DNA from: Papilionanthe hookeriana x Papilionanthe teres
Taxonomy: Eukaryota; Streptophyta; Magnoliopsida; Asparagales; Orchidaceae
DNA: 64,000 nt
Assembly: GCA_022702705.1 (NCBI GenBank)
Contig: CM040433.1
Span: forward strand, 20,654,682-20,718,681
Direction: 5' to 3'
In this document: positions 20,536 through 32,387 of the stretch, one piece after another
Layout of the letters: each line of letters begins with the position of its first letter
Numbering within the stretch: the first letter of the stretch is position 1
Translations under genes and position numbers: made by a program
The notes under the pieces: generated by a model
Database searches by the model: none
Seen by the model: the letters and a program-made list of their open reading frames with translations, nothing else
What the model was told of the DNA's origin: nothing

Positions 20536-21640
20536 AAGCCCCTCCCCCCTACCATTTAAGTTAAATCCTTTACACATGTCAAACCCCAATTGATTACACC
20601 AACTTCCACCCCTGACCACACTGAGTCAGATGGTGACCCATGCCTGGCCGGCCAGCCACCACAGCCGCCGGAAAACACCAGGCCGAGAGCCTTATTTGGC
20701 TTCAAAAAATTCAAACCCACTGGCTGAGTTGTCCCAACCCAAATGGACACCATGGTTGTTCTTCTCCTCCCACGAGCGAGTGATCCCGGCCTTCGATTTC
20801 CCACAGGAAGCCCTCCAGGCCGACTCTATTTAAACTCCCCCCTCTCGGCTAAAAAAAAAGTGCTGAACAAAACCATACCAAAACTCTATCAAAATTGCTT
20901 CAAACTCTTCTCCTAACCCAGAGCAATTGATCCCTACTGTCTCTTTGCCCTAATCTCCATTAACAGAGCTCAATTTCTCAGCTCAAAATCCACCCAAAAA
21001 ATAGGTCACTTCACCACAATGAGCCAATCCTCAAATTAATTGACCCTACACCTTCACCAGACCAAGAGAAGAAGTTCCCCAACAAAATCCCCCTCTCCAG
21101 GCCAGCCATTCTCTCTATCGGCCAAGCTTTGAAATCAGGCTTGGTGGAAATCACACCTTGACAATTCACCAAGGCCAGAGGCTTTATCCCTAGGCTCCTC
21201 CAGCTCTAACGAACGTGCCGAGACCCTCTCAGAGCCAAGGTATTGAACTCCTCCTTCCCAAGAGCTTCCAGTGATTCTCCATTTCATTCGAGTTAATTTC
21301 AATGCATGTTAGTCGTATAGATGTGTTCGTCTCGTCAAGACGAGTTCACAGAGCATAAGAACATGAAATTTGGTTAAGTATTGAGAGAGATCTTAGGGTT
21401 TTAGTGTGGAAGGCTCACGGGACACACCAGTCGGAGACGATGACCAGGAACCGTCGGATCGCGCGTGTATAGAATGGACGATCCAGATCGAGCTGGATGA
21501 GGAGATGGAACGAGACCGCAGGCTGCGTGGCATCCCAGTCAGATGGTAGCGTCGAATAGGGAGGCACCGCGTGGGCTTTCGATCCGCCGTAGGTTGACGC
21601 GACGCTGACTAGGTTAAGTAGGAAATTAGGATATTTTTTG
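20536..21640 (+). promoter_or_regulatory. Unassigned leader-like region with TATA-like box
   Basis: A TATTTAAA box at 20,827-20,834 is followed by pyrimidine-rich leader-like sequence and a GC-richer block (21,410-21,600) with no long ORF. The layout resembles the promoter part of an LTR or a gene 5' end, but I cannot name it. It abuts the truncated gag at about 20,535. Confidence 0.3.
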
Positions 21641-23379
21641 ATTTATTTAAATACCCAAAACTTCAAAAATCCATATCTTTGTGTAGAAAAATCACAAAAA
21701 TAAAATAAGAATACCATCTTGCTCAGTGAATAGAGGAGAACAAAGTGGAAAAAGAATTAAGTTATTTTGATGAGTATTTTATTTTTAATTAATTATTTAC
21801 TGATTTCAGTATTTTAATTCTTCATGCTTTTATACAATTCACCATGGCATGAGACCATAGGGCTTTTGTATGTTCTTGGGAACATTCCCTGAATTTTCCG
21901 AGGTCAGAGGCCATCTCTGTGGCAAGATATTGATTTTTCAAATTCATGTATCTGTTTTGCCATTTTAATTCCAGTAATTAGCATGTTGCTTAGAAAATTC
22001 TAGGAAAATTTAGGGAGGTATCTTATGACCAGAGGACCCTAGGAAAATTTTGGTTTGGTCTAACTCCTTAAGGATAATCTTAATTAGCCCAAACATTTAA
22101 AACTGAATTTTAACTAATTAGGAGTAACCACACATCAAAATCACTTAAAAATAATTCTCCACTGATCTTTAGGGTCAGAGGAGTCTCACATAAAAATTTG
22201 AAATCAATTGAAAATGATTAGCCCCACTAAATGAATTATTTAAATGACATGATCATTATTAAATTTAAAAAATTCATAAAACCCAAAATATATTTCAAAA
22301 ATTTACCAAATTGGTTTTGGGACTTCTTTGATATCAGAGGAGTCTAAGAAAATTAAAATTTGAATTTTTCAAAAATTTTCATTTTTCACCATATTTTAAA
22401 TATTTCAATAATTAAAAAATAATAAAAATCACAAAATTTTAAAAATCACAAAAAATGTCATATTTTGCCTACTAATCACTTAGGAACAAACCAAGTATTT
22501 TTCCCAAGTCTCTAGGTTAAGATATTGAATTTTAAAGGCTTAAAACAATTTTTAATATTAAAAAATGGTTTTTTTTAACCTTTTCACCAAATTAATTCTA
22601 GTAAATCAAAGAAAAATCAGAAAAATATAAAATTTATTTCTCTAAACTTCTTGAGGTTAGAGGGACTTAAGAAAAATATAAAATCCATTTTTCAACTTTA
22701 ATTTTATTTTATAATTAATTAACACTCCAAAACTCAAAATAATTGTAATAAATAAAATATAATTCAAAAAATCAGCAAAACTGGTCCAAGTGGTCCTCTG
22801 ATTAGTAGGAATATCTCATAATTTTCCTAAGGATAGGAACCTAACCTTGGTCATGTTGTTGAATTTTCATTGAAAACCCTCATTTTCGCACAAAAATAAA
22901 TATATAAATTAAATTAAATTCAGAAAAATCACATTTTCTCCTCTAATGTCTTAGTTGACATTTGAGTGAAGTGACATAAAAATTTTGTGTTCATTTGAGC
23001 TTAATTTGATGAGTTATGAAATAAACAAGCCTGAAGGGGCATAAAGGTGATTAAAAGATTTTTAACCCTAATTAATATTTAGGTCTAATCAAAGGGAGGG
23101 TAGAATATTTGATCTTAATTTTCTCTTGGGAGATTGAAACTTAAGTAATTAAGAGGTAGAAACCTATTAATCATCTTAAAAAAATTTAAGTAAACCTTAA
23201 TTAATTAAGTGATTTGAATTTTGGAAGAATAAATTAAAATTTGGATTATTAAGGTTAAGGATGTGACTTAAGAAGATACCAATTCTTTAATTTAAAGTCC
23301 CTAATTGAATTAATTCAATGATAATTAATCCTTAATCAATTCTAAAATAATGATTGAAATTAATAATTAAAAAGGGAAA
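21641..23379. other. AT-rich non-coding DNA with recurrent CAGAGG motif
   Basis: No ORF. A motif near GTCAGAGGAGTCT followed by AAAATTT recurs with decay at about 21,901, 22,026, 22,169, 22,331 and 22,656. It looks like an old dispersed or higher-order tandem repeat. No family recognised. Confidence 0.4.
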
Positions 23380-23560
23380 TAATCCTTAATTAAATTAAAA
23401 CTTAAAGCATTAAATGATTTAATAATCAAATTAAAATAAAGCTAAAACATTTAGAACTAATTAATTAATAACTCTTAATTAAGTTAAAGCTCAAAACATT
23501 AAATGATTTAACAACCAAATACAAATAAGTTTTAAACATTTAAAATTAATTTGAAAATCA
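23380..23560. repeat. Two-copy direct repeat, period about 89 bp
   Basis: CATTAAATGATTTAA starts at 23,408 and again at 23,497, with related flanks in an A/T-rich context. Confidence 0.5.
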
Positions 23561-25149
23561 CTTAAAAGAACAAACTTAAAACAAATTTGAAACCTTAAGT
23601 AATCTCAAAAACAATTCATAATTAAAAAATATATAAAAATCAAACTAATTAAAATCAACCTAAAGTATCACAATTAATCCAAATGAAGTCATCAGAATTT
23701 AATAAAAATAAATAATTTAAACACCTCTTTCAACCTAAACAAATTTAAAACATCAAAATTAATCTGAAATATTAAGATCATTTAAAATATAAAGATTTAA
23801 TCGAATTAAAATAACTTGAACACTATTCCAAACTTAAAATTATTAATTAAAGTTTTATAACTAAATCAAATTATTATCTTGTATGCACATTTTTCTTTGT
23901 TTTTTTCATATCCTAACTATTTTTCTTTGGTTTGGTCCCTAGCTAAGCATTTTATTTATGCTTTACATGTTTACTAGGTTTGAGACATGCGCGATAATAT
24001 ATCAAGTCAACCATCCTGTAGGAAACGATGTTCAAATTATTATCTTATTATGAAACTTTATCGTGATTGCTTAAATAAAGTTTGAATGATCACAAAAGGT
24101 ATTCCTTAGTGTTGGACACCACGTGACCACTTCATTATGGTATGAGTGATCACATTATATACCAGGTGATCGTGTGACTACCAACATCTGAGGCAAACAT
24201 CTATCATGAGAATATATTGACATGTACCAACAACATATGTGTCAAAAATGCCAATGTAAACAGGCAGAAATGTGAACTCACATGACATACAAATAGAGAG
24301 CATTGGGTGTAGGGCACCTCTAAGAGGAATAACACCTCTCTTGAGGACTAATATTGATGCCATGAAATGGCTGACCAATGCTATGAATGTGATTGCATCA
24401 GGTACAAAACACTTCTATAAGGAATTACACCTCACCTAATAGGCACCCAAACGAGTTCATTCAAATGGTAGAAGAAATCAATGCATGAAATGCCCAAGGC
24501 AAATAGAAAGAATATAACACATGATAAACAATGCTAAGCATACTAGGTGGTATGATTTGTGCTAAGTGAGAATCATACACACCAGGTAGACACACATTGT
24601 ATGTTGTATGTGTTCAAGAGCAAGATATCATGACTTATACTGTGTGACGCAACCTGCGATAAGATGACACTCTAGAAAGTGTCACAGGGAGTGAGGTAAC
24701 ATAATTCTCATCAAGGAGAATTATACAAAGGGTTGTTTTATATGTTAACCAATCACCTCACGATGTGTGCAAGAATCTAATCACATGCATACAATGACAT
24801 ATGTGTCGAGATGCTGCAAGTGTGGGTGCCTAAAGAGACACCGCAAGTAAGGGCACTCAAAGAGACACCAAGTGGAAGTGCTAAAAAATCCACCCAAACA
24901 TGCCAAATCTATAAATCATTATTATGACAAAAATAATTTCTCATGTAATGAAATTCATAATATTAGCATAAAGCTAAAAAGTGATTTTTCATGCATATGA
25001 GAATAGAAACAACAATCAAAATTTGATTTATACACAATCAAAGGCATGGGCATTAAGACCTAACATGCATAAACATTTTGATTTTTGGAAAGCCAAACAT
25101 TGAAGTAGATTTCACATACAAAAAAGGCATCCTTGAAGGTTAAACTAAT
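23561..25149. other. AT-rich non-coding DNA
   Basis: No convincing gene. A short direct repeat at 24,826-24,885 carries AAAGAGACACC twice, 28 bp apart, with similar flanks. The longest frames (for example minus 24,378-24,178) have no recognisable motif. Confidence 0.4.
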
Positions 25150-25390
25150 TAAAGATGAGTGACTAGTCGATAGAGCTAACCAAAAGCTGTCAGGTGGCAT
25201 TATTAGTTGACCATCCCGTAGTGATCAGCCGATCAATCCAACCAAAATAAGGCGGTCAATCGACTGATCAACCCAAAAAAAGTGGCCAAACGGCACAAAA
25301 TGGATGACCCATCAATCAAATCAACATAAGGTGGTTGATCGGCCGATTGAGCCGATCAAAAGTGGTTAGTCGACCAAAACCATAAAAAAT
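25150..25390. repeat. Cluster of GATCGGCCGAT-like degenerate repeats
   Basis: Variants of TCAATCGACTGATCAACC and TTGATCGGCCGATTGAGCC recur about every 40-60 bp. Several are imperfect inverted repeats (GATCGGCCGATT then GAGCCGATC). The cluster is GC-richer than its surroundings. Confidence 0.45.
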
Positions 25391-27369
25391 TATATTTTGT
25401 GAAGTATTTTTCAATCATGTGAATGCATAAAAACAATGCAACATGCATATGCTCAAAGTGCTAAAATGACCCAAATCATTCGATGATGAGTCAATACCTC
25501 ACCTAAAAAGAACTTTATGGGTTCTAGGATTGGAAGATGGAGAGATGTACCAATGCTTATTGTGCGATGCAATAAGATGCCCACCTTCATTTGCATTGTC
25601 GAGCATAAAACTCCCTACAAACAAGAATTTTTCGTCACTTAGAGAGTAGAGATTAGGGGGTTTTCTCTACCTTCTAGTTTCACAGCTTCACTTTTCCATC
25701 CAAGTAAATCCATCGCGACAAATGATGAGATTAGTATATCCTTGTCTTTGTGATGGGTAGAGATCAAAGGCTTTATGGATGGGTCACTCATTGATCACAG
25801 GAAAATCAAAGAAAAAGACTTCTAACCTTGGGCTCACCCTAACAACAGCTTAATCCTACTTCTTCAACACAAATCCTAAAGGTTTTGCTAGAGAATAAAA
25901 AACAAGACGTTTAGGGATTTTTCTCACCTACGCAAAGGTTGAACTAGCATTCAATGGACTTGATCCAAGCTCCTTCCATTCTAAGTTCACGGATTAAGAT
26001 TTACTTCACAATGAAAGTCCAAAGCTCTAAGAGAATCCTCACACACTGACTTTTTTCTCAAGGAAATGAGATGGGATTCGAGAAGAAGAAGCTATGGAAG
26101 AAAACCTATAGGAAGAAGTAAGAATATGGGATGAAGAGTTGAAAAAACCTAATGTTGCGTCATCTTCTTTAAAGTGTTGTCCAATACTCTCTCATTCAAG
26201 CTTTCCAAATGACAAGCCCGTTCTTTTCCAGGACAATCCATGTCTCACTGCTAAAGGATATATTAGCTGCCTGCCTCTTCTTTAGAGGTCTTTCTTGCAA
26301 AAATGGCAAAATATCCTCTTCCAAAACTTTTGGTCCCTCGCAAAAATGGCATAAGAAACATATAAAGGGTGGTAGCTTGCCCCACTTTTAATTCATGCAA
26401 GTTTTCCCTCCATGTGAGATGGGAGCACTTGATTTCGACACAAATATGGGTTGGGCACCTAAGCACTTAACACTGGGTGCATAGCCTCACCAAATGTGGT
26501 ACCTAGGCTCCCAAGACTGGGCGAATAAGTGGCGAACTCTTGGGTAATAGCCTGGAAGAGCCATTTTTGGCACATAGGTGCACAAACTAGGTGCATGAGC
26601 GTCATATCAAGCCCAAGGTCTAATTTTTTGCTGCCTTTAAGCCAGAGTTTCCATGCACGGTTTTTATCAATCGTCAGACATTCAAAAGAAAATTTTGATA
26701 AAATATGATCTTCAACCATCCGAATGATCATCTGAGATATGTTGTACCAAATGAATAAATTCAACTGTGGGTAGACGATCTAGATCACGACCATGTCAGT
26801 ACAAACCCTAAGTTTGTGCTTGAAACATCTGTTGAAGGGTTTATAGACTTTGTAAACTATGATAAATCCTGTTTCAATAGAATACAAGCCCAAAAGTAAC
26901 ATTATGGAGGTTTATTTTAGAACGTTTAGTATTAATGGGCATTCTGAATCACCATACGATGCATCGGCTGACAGGATTACCATGGGATACTTCAAATGAA
27001 TGGGGGAATGGTATTTAAACATTAGAATGGACAACAAATGTGTCTTATATCAAAATTGATATCACAAAATAGAGCATTGTCATGGGTAAGGCAAAATCAA
27101 CACTAAGCTTGGTTTCGTGCCCAAAATACGTACCAGGGGGTCCTAAAGAATGTCTCAGGCTACGAGAAACTATGAAAAAGTAAAATATAGTCTCTTATCC
27201 TCCAAGTGGACATCCCACACATGCGAAATTAAAATTTAATGCTAAAAAAGAACCCTCAATAAGTGTGATGTGACAAAAAGGCACACTGCACTTGTTGGAG
27301 AAAGAAGCACAATGTCTATCTAATCTATCATTCAAAATGACAAAATGGAAGTAATCTCTATCTAACCAT
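25391..27369. other. Non-coding DNA, nothing recognised
   Basis: The longest frames (plus 26,209-26,391, minus 26,764-26,459) have ordinary composition but no motif I recognise and no supporting context. I treat them as chance ORFs. Confidence 0.4.
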
Positions 27370-28060
27370 ATTCAAAACTTTAGAGAGAATGTTATATGGC
27401 TTCCAATTCTGCATTACTTTAGGATTCATGTGAAACACTCTTAAATTGAGTATGGTTTTCCTTCCTATTGTTTTGGTTCAAATTAGATTTAGAGTTTGAG
27501 GAGTACGACCCCCTTAGATAGATTAAGGCTTCCGATTCCGCATTATTATGATGGCTGTAAAACCCCCTTAAATGGAGTAAGGCATTCCGTCCTATTGTAA
27601 TGGTTCAAATCAAATTTAGAGATTAAGGAGTAAGACACCCTTAGATGGATTACAACTTCCGATTCTGCAGTACTTTAGGATGGATGTGAAACCCTGTTAA
27701 GTGGATTAAGTTATTCCTTCTTATCGTAATGGTTCAAATCAAATCAAGAGGTTGAGGAGTAAGACCCCCTTAGATGGATTATGGCTTCTGGTTTTGCATT
27801 ACCTTAGGATGGATGTGAAACCCCCTTTAATGGATGTTAAGGTATTCCTTCCTATTGTAATGGTTCAAATAAAATTTTGAGGGTAGAGCAAGGTTCTTAT
27901 TTTCGATTAGCTCTTAGGTTGGATGTGAGTCCATGTGCTTTTCTTCTCAAGTCTGATTCTTTCATTCACCTCTTGGGTTAGATGTGAGTCACTGGAGTTT
28001 TTTCCCAATGTGACAGACATTTTCTTCGACTCACTCTCAAGTTTAATGTGAGTCCTTGTG
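27370..28060. repeat. Tandem repeat, 129-bp dimer of about 64-bp monomers
   Basis: The GGCTTCC-like landmark falls at 27,398, 27,527, 27,654 and 27,783, spacings of 129, 127 and 129 bp. Inside each unit two halves share CCCCTTA-A/G-ATGGATTA, so the unit is a dimer. A degenerate tail repeats ATGTGAGTC at 27,923, 27,982 and 28,046 (59 and 64 bp apart). The order of diverged monomers and regular dimers resembles a small satellite block or a retrotransposon internal repeat. Confidence 0.8.
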
Positions 28061-30416
28061 CTTTCCTGTATGATCTAGTTATCCTATCAAATCAATTTTC
28101 CAAACTGTCGAATTCTCAACAAGAGATTTTCAATAATCAATTTTCCACACACACCTCTTCCCTCTCCCACACAAGGCTCGACTGAAGCCTTCTTCCTCAT
28201 GTGACCTTGTGGCGACCTCCCATCCCCCCCTCTGCTTGAAAATAATTCATCCTTTATGCCCAAAGCCTTTGCTTGCTTCACCTCATGTGACCACGCACCT
28301 CCTCACTTTCGAGCTTACTACATTGGTAAGTTTTCGACTCCTAAAGCTCCTCCTCCTGATGCCCTCACTCAACTAAGTCTCCCCTTTCTTCTACACTCAA
28401 CCAATATGATGCTCCCATCCTCCTTCCCGATACCCTTGACTACCCTGCACCATTTCCCTATCTTCATAAAACCCTGTATATATCACTCTAACAGAGGCCC
28501 TGACCCCTTCTAAGTCTGTGATATCACTCTCAACTTCCTTCGCATATCCCCATTACTTATAGTAATGCCTCCTCTTCTCCACCCCAAAACTTGAGGGCGC
28601 ATTCAACTTATGTTTAGAAGTTTATTTATATCATTTACTTATTTGACTTCTTAATGTTAGCCTCAAAATTTGGGATGTTAGAATGATCTGTTGCTCCTCA
28701 TAATAATGCTTTCATTTACATTTCTGAGTTTTTACTGTTACTTGGTAGCCTTCAGTCTTCAAGTATTGTTATAAGCAACTGGGATTCTGTCATTGTTTTT
28801 GAAATTATTTTAACAAAATAAAGATTTTTTGAAAGCATTGGATTAAGGTTAACATTTGGATTGTTTCTTTTTTGAAACTCTTTTTAACAAATATAGGTTT
28901 TCTAGAATTAACGGATCAAATCCAACATTTACATACATGTTGTTTTCAACTAATTCCTATATATTTATATACACAACATCCAAACTTCAAATTTTACATT
29001 TATACCTCCCAATTCTTATATATCTACATATCTAAAACTGCAATATATATACTTTTTATCCCCAAATCCAAACAAGCTTACATATACACTTTTCAAACCT
29101 TTAAATATTTATGCTTCTAAACTCTCCTAATCCAAAATATTAAGAAATATGTTCTTACTAAGAGTTCAATGAAAATTAATATATACTTTGAAGTGTAAAT
29201 ATCACATATGTAAAGCTTAGAATTAAACATATTATTGTTTCACATATAACATAGCTTGAGAAACTCGTTGCCTTCCTCATGAATGGCACACTTTGTTGGA
29301 CCCTTGCTCAAGATTTCTTTAATGAAGTAACCCATGGTTGTAGCAAGAGTCCTCTGGTTTAAAGATGTTTAACAGCTTCTTTAGACTAAGTAAATTCAAA
29401 ACTAATTGTGGTGCCCAGATGACAGAACCATAGGATCTTGACATGCGTCACTCAACATAAAATAAAATGCCTCATTTTTATCACTTCAATAATAAAAATC
29501 ATCAATTCAAAATACACTTTATAGGATCACAACAAATAAACAGCAAGCACCTATGATAGGCCTCCTGAGGCATGGTTTTCTATCTCATTTTATAGAACTA
29601 TGTGGTGATACAATTGAGTAGTTATCAACCTTCAACATGATCAAGAGAAGATAAAAATATGAAACAAAAGATGAACCTCAATTAAACTTTCCATAGACTT
29701 AATCAACATAAAACTTTAGGACTTCGATGTCGTCTGTCTAACATGATGTAAATTCTCAAACTATCTTTAGGCCTTCGTATGATGGTATGTCGTGTGATAA
29801 AAACCCTAACTCTTTTAAGATCTTGTGGTCGTTGTTCGGTACAACATAAGTCCTCCCATTTTCTTAATCTGTTTGCAAATATAAAACCTAAATCTTAAAT
29901 AAGTAACATGAGTAAAGCATTAAATAAAATTGCTTCTAAAATATTAAGGAAAATCATAAGATAGTTTGGGAAGTCACAGAAGTCTTTTCAGTATCTTTGG
30001 CATCCCCTATCTTTCGCTCCTTTGGGTTCCAGAAATAAATGTTCCATTTTGAGTCTTTCCCACTTAATTTTCTATGATTAATCGTGAAAGCTAAACTTTG
30101 AATTCTTGAAGATAAAACCCTGAGCACAATTAAGAATTTTCTCGTGATTTCGATCACTTAAGATGTAATTAACTATAGTGGTATGCATCTATTAGAGAAT
30201 TAATAGCCTGAATAATCTAAACACTATCTAATGTTTAGATTAGATAAGAGAATGATATGTTAGAAATTTCACAGACCATTATCATAAATCTTTTAGTTTA
30301 AATAATTAAAGACATTATCAAGTGATATTCTCATCTTTCAAGATTAAGTATTACTTGTAATATAATGCTTGGTTATTCAAATCATTGAATATATGAAATC
30401 TGTTTGGTCTCATTTT
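28061..30416. other. Non-coding DNA, nothing recognised
   Basis: A few frames of 60-85 codons (plus 28,256-28,513, plus 28,872-29,120, minus 30,157-29,954) have no recognisable domain. The first is Pro/Leu-rich from a pyrimidine-rich stretch, and the second is low-complexity Tyr/Ile-rich. Confidence 0.4.
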
Positions 30417-30474
30417 TCAAAATTAAAAATTTTCTTCTTCAAAATTAAAAATTTTCTTCTTCAAAATTAAAATC

Positions 30475-30538
<64 letters not shown>
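30417..30538. repeat. 23-bp direct repeats followed by (TA)n
   Basis: Two and a half copies of a 23-bp AAAATTAAAAATTTTCTTCT-type unit (30,417-30,470) run into an uninterrupted TA run of about 31 repeats (30,476-30,538). The Tat RT remnant begins about 30 bp to the right, so the repeat marks the truncated end of that element. Confidence 0.85.
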
Positions 30539-30541
<3 letters not shown>

Positions 30542-30565
30542 CTTCATTACAAGAGAAAGTTTATA

Positions 30566-31029
30566 CTATTGTACTCGTGACGCCCTTTTGGCTAAAAAAT
30601 ACCGAGGCCACCTATAAGCGCTAGATGGATGTGATATTTTCTAAATAGGAATGAAGGAAGGAATGTATATGTCGACGATGTCATAATTAAAAGTAGATTG
30701 GGTGAACAATATATAAATGAACTGAAAGGAACATTCCAAACACTCATAAAATACAATACAAAATTAAATCCACTGAAAAGTACGTTTAAATCATCGAGCA
30801 AAAAATTCCTCAAATATCTCTTACTCCTGAATGAATAAATGCAAAATTGAATAAGGTAAAAGTGCTCTTGAATATGCCTTATCCTCGAAATACCAAGGAA
30901 GTGCAAAAGCTAAACTAGTAGGATAGTAGCACTTAGAGGTTAATCTCAAAGTCAGACAGCAAGTGTGCAACTTTCTTAAAAATGTTGAGAAAGGCTAAAA
31001 GATTTGAATGTTCGATCGAATGTGAGCAA
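30566..31029 (+). pseudogene. Tat-group reverse transcriptase remnant
   Basis: Plus strand, in shifting frames: a PFWLKNTEATYKR segment matching the conserved palm region before the active site, then VYVDDVIIKS (30,664-30,693) with the YVDD catalytic motif. YNTKLNPLKSTFKSSSKKFL and the thumb-side NMPYPRNTKEVQKLN follow. The VYVDD form and these motifs point to Tat, not Athila. Fingers and everything upstream (gag, protease) are absent, cut at the (TA)n block. Stops and frameshifts make it non-functional. Confidence 0.8.
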
Positions 31030-31480
31030 GCATTTCAAAGCCTGAAGCAATTGTTGGCCTCACCTCCATTGTTACAAAACTTAAAATAAAGGAAGAACTA
31101 TCTCTACATTTGAGAGTCATTCTGAAAGTCATCAGTTCGATTTTAGTGCAAGAGAAACTTGGCAAACAACCCCATCTACTACACCAGCAATGTACTTAGA
31201 AGCATTGAGGTCAGGTAGTTATGAAAAAGCAAACCTTTGCTTTAATTGTTACTGCAGATAGGCTACAGCTGTATTTCTAAAAGTACTCAATTAGGGTCAT
31301 CACTGACCATCCACTTAAATCAAAGCTCACTCGACTAGAACATTCCAATCGACTCTTAAAGTGAGTTATGGAACTCAGTGAGTACAACATCACCAACATC
31401 ACCTGACTAGTGATTAAGGCTAAAGCTATGGCTGACTTGCTAGCAGACTTACCCAAACAATTCAAATCAAGCAAATAGAC
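31030..31480 (+). pseudogene. Tat-group RNase H remnant
   Basis: Directly continues the RT remnant. CEQAFQSLKQLLASPPLL marks the RT/RNase H connection. Decayed RNase H follows, ending in a stretch like ELGEFDI...KAxALADFLADLP (readable as KAMADLLADLPKQF near 31,430). Many stops. Confidence 0.7.
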
Positions 31481-32039
31481 AAAAGTTGGCGACCAAACCT
31501 CGACTTTGCACATTGATAAAGCCTCAAGCCAACATAGCATACAAGTAAGACTGGCGGTAAGTTGTCTAACACGAGTACATCTCTATCACTCACTTGTCCT
31601 TTATTATAAATTCACAAAAAACCGAACATAAAATGAAGCTCAGTTGTTTTCTAGTTTGAAGTAAAAAAAACCTGACATGATAAGAAGCACTAATAGTCAG
31701 TTTATACTTAATTCTTGAAATGAGCATCGAACATCTGCTAGTAAATTTATATTCTTAATTGGTCAACAAAACATTTGAAGCTAGAGACAAGATGATAATC
31801 AAACACTTGAACAAGGCAAACGACAGAGATAAGGAAGTTTGGAAACTTTATAATCAAAAAGGTTGGTAGGGAGGAAAAGAAAGTTGTAGACCTTCTATCA
31901 AATAACATTTACTCTAGAGAAAGGATGCCCTGAAGAATTTTATGACCGACTCCTATGAATTAAAAATCATGAAAGTGGTATGAACTGTATATCCAATACT
32001 TAAAAATGGGAAGGATCCTCAAAGAAGTAACGAATTAAG
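31481..32039 (+). pseudogene. Decayed Tat linker and integrase N-terminal region
   Basis: Lies between recognisable RNase H and integrase pieces of the same element. No motif is clear enough to place. Deletions must have removed much of the integrase N-terminus, since only about 0.6 kb remains. Confidence 0.4.
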
Positions 32040-32387
32040 GAGATTCAACTTTATGGCTGCACAATACCTTATCATCGAGGATAAACTTTTTCAAAGGTCA
32101 CTTCATTGCTCTGAAGATGTGTGAAGGAAAATATATGGAAGAAATTTACTGGGAAAAGCATTTTGGGGAGTATGAGAATCATGGAATTAACCTAAAATAT
32201 GCATATCTACATCATCCGCAGACGAACATAAAAGCTAAGGCTGTAGCAAGATAATCTTAATCTATTAATGAAGGTCAAAGGAAAAAATGGTAATTGGGTG
32301 GGCCTACTTCGACTGTCCTATGGACCATTTAGATGAAATCACCCTCAATGACCATTCAAACACCTTATATGCTTTCTCATAGTATGG
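32040..32387 (+). pseudogene. Tat integrase remnant, interrupted by insertion
   Basis: IIEDKLFQRS (pre-integrase spacer), then a piece like YAYLHHPQTNIKAKAV that corresponds to the HPQTNGQAE region of the catalytic core. A WVG...LWxxR-like stretch and TLYAFS at 32,360-32,380 follow, where related proteins read TPYxLSYG. It stops exactly where TGTTCCACC of the inserted LTR begins (32,388) and resumes at 44,551. Confidence 0.65.

Noticed and set aside
20556..20804. 82-codon minus-strand ORF rich in Gly and Arg
   Set aside because: No domain, no context, and its frame is explained by locally GC-rich leader-like sequence.
26459..26764. 101-codon minus-strand ORF
   Set aside because: Considered as a host exon, but there are no splice-consistent neighbours and no recognisable family.
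27370..28060. Possible CRISPR array
   Set aside because: Units are contiguous and similar throughout, without unique spacers, and the context is a plant nuclear genome.
28256..28513. 85-codon Pro/Leu-rich ORF
   Set aside because: Low complexity from pyrimidine-rich DNA. No recognisable domain or promoter.
30592..30906. 104-codon minus-strand ORF rich in Phe/Leu/Tyr
   Set aside because: Shadow of the plus-strand Tat RT remnant, which has YVDD and collinear motifs.
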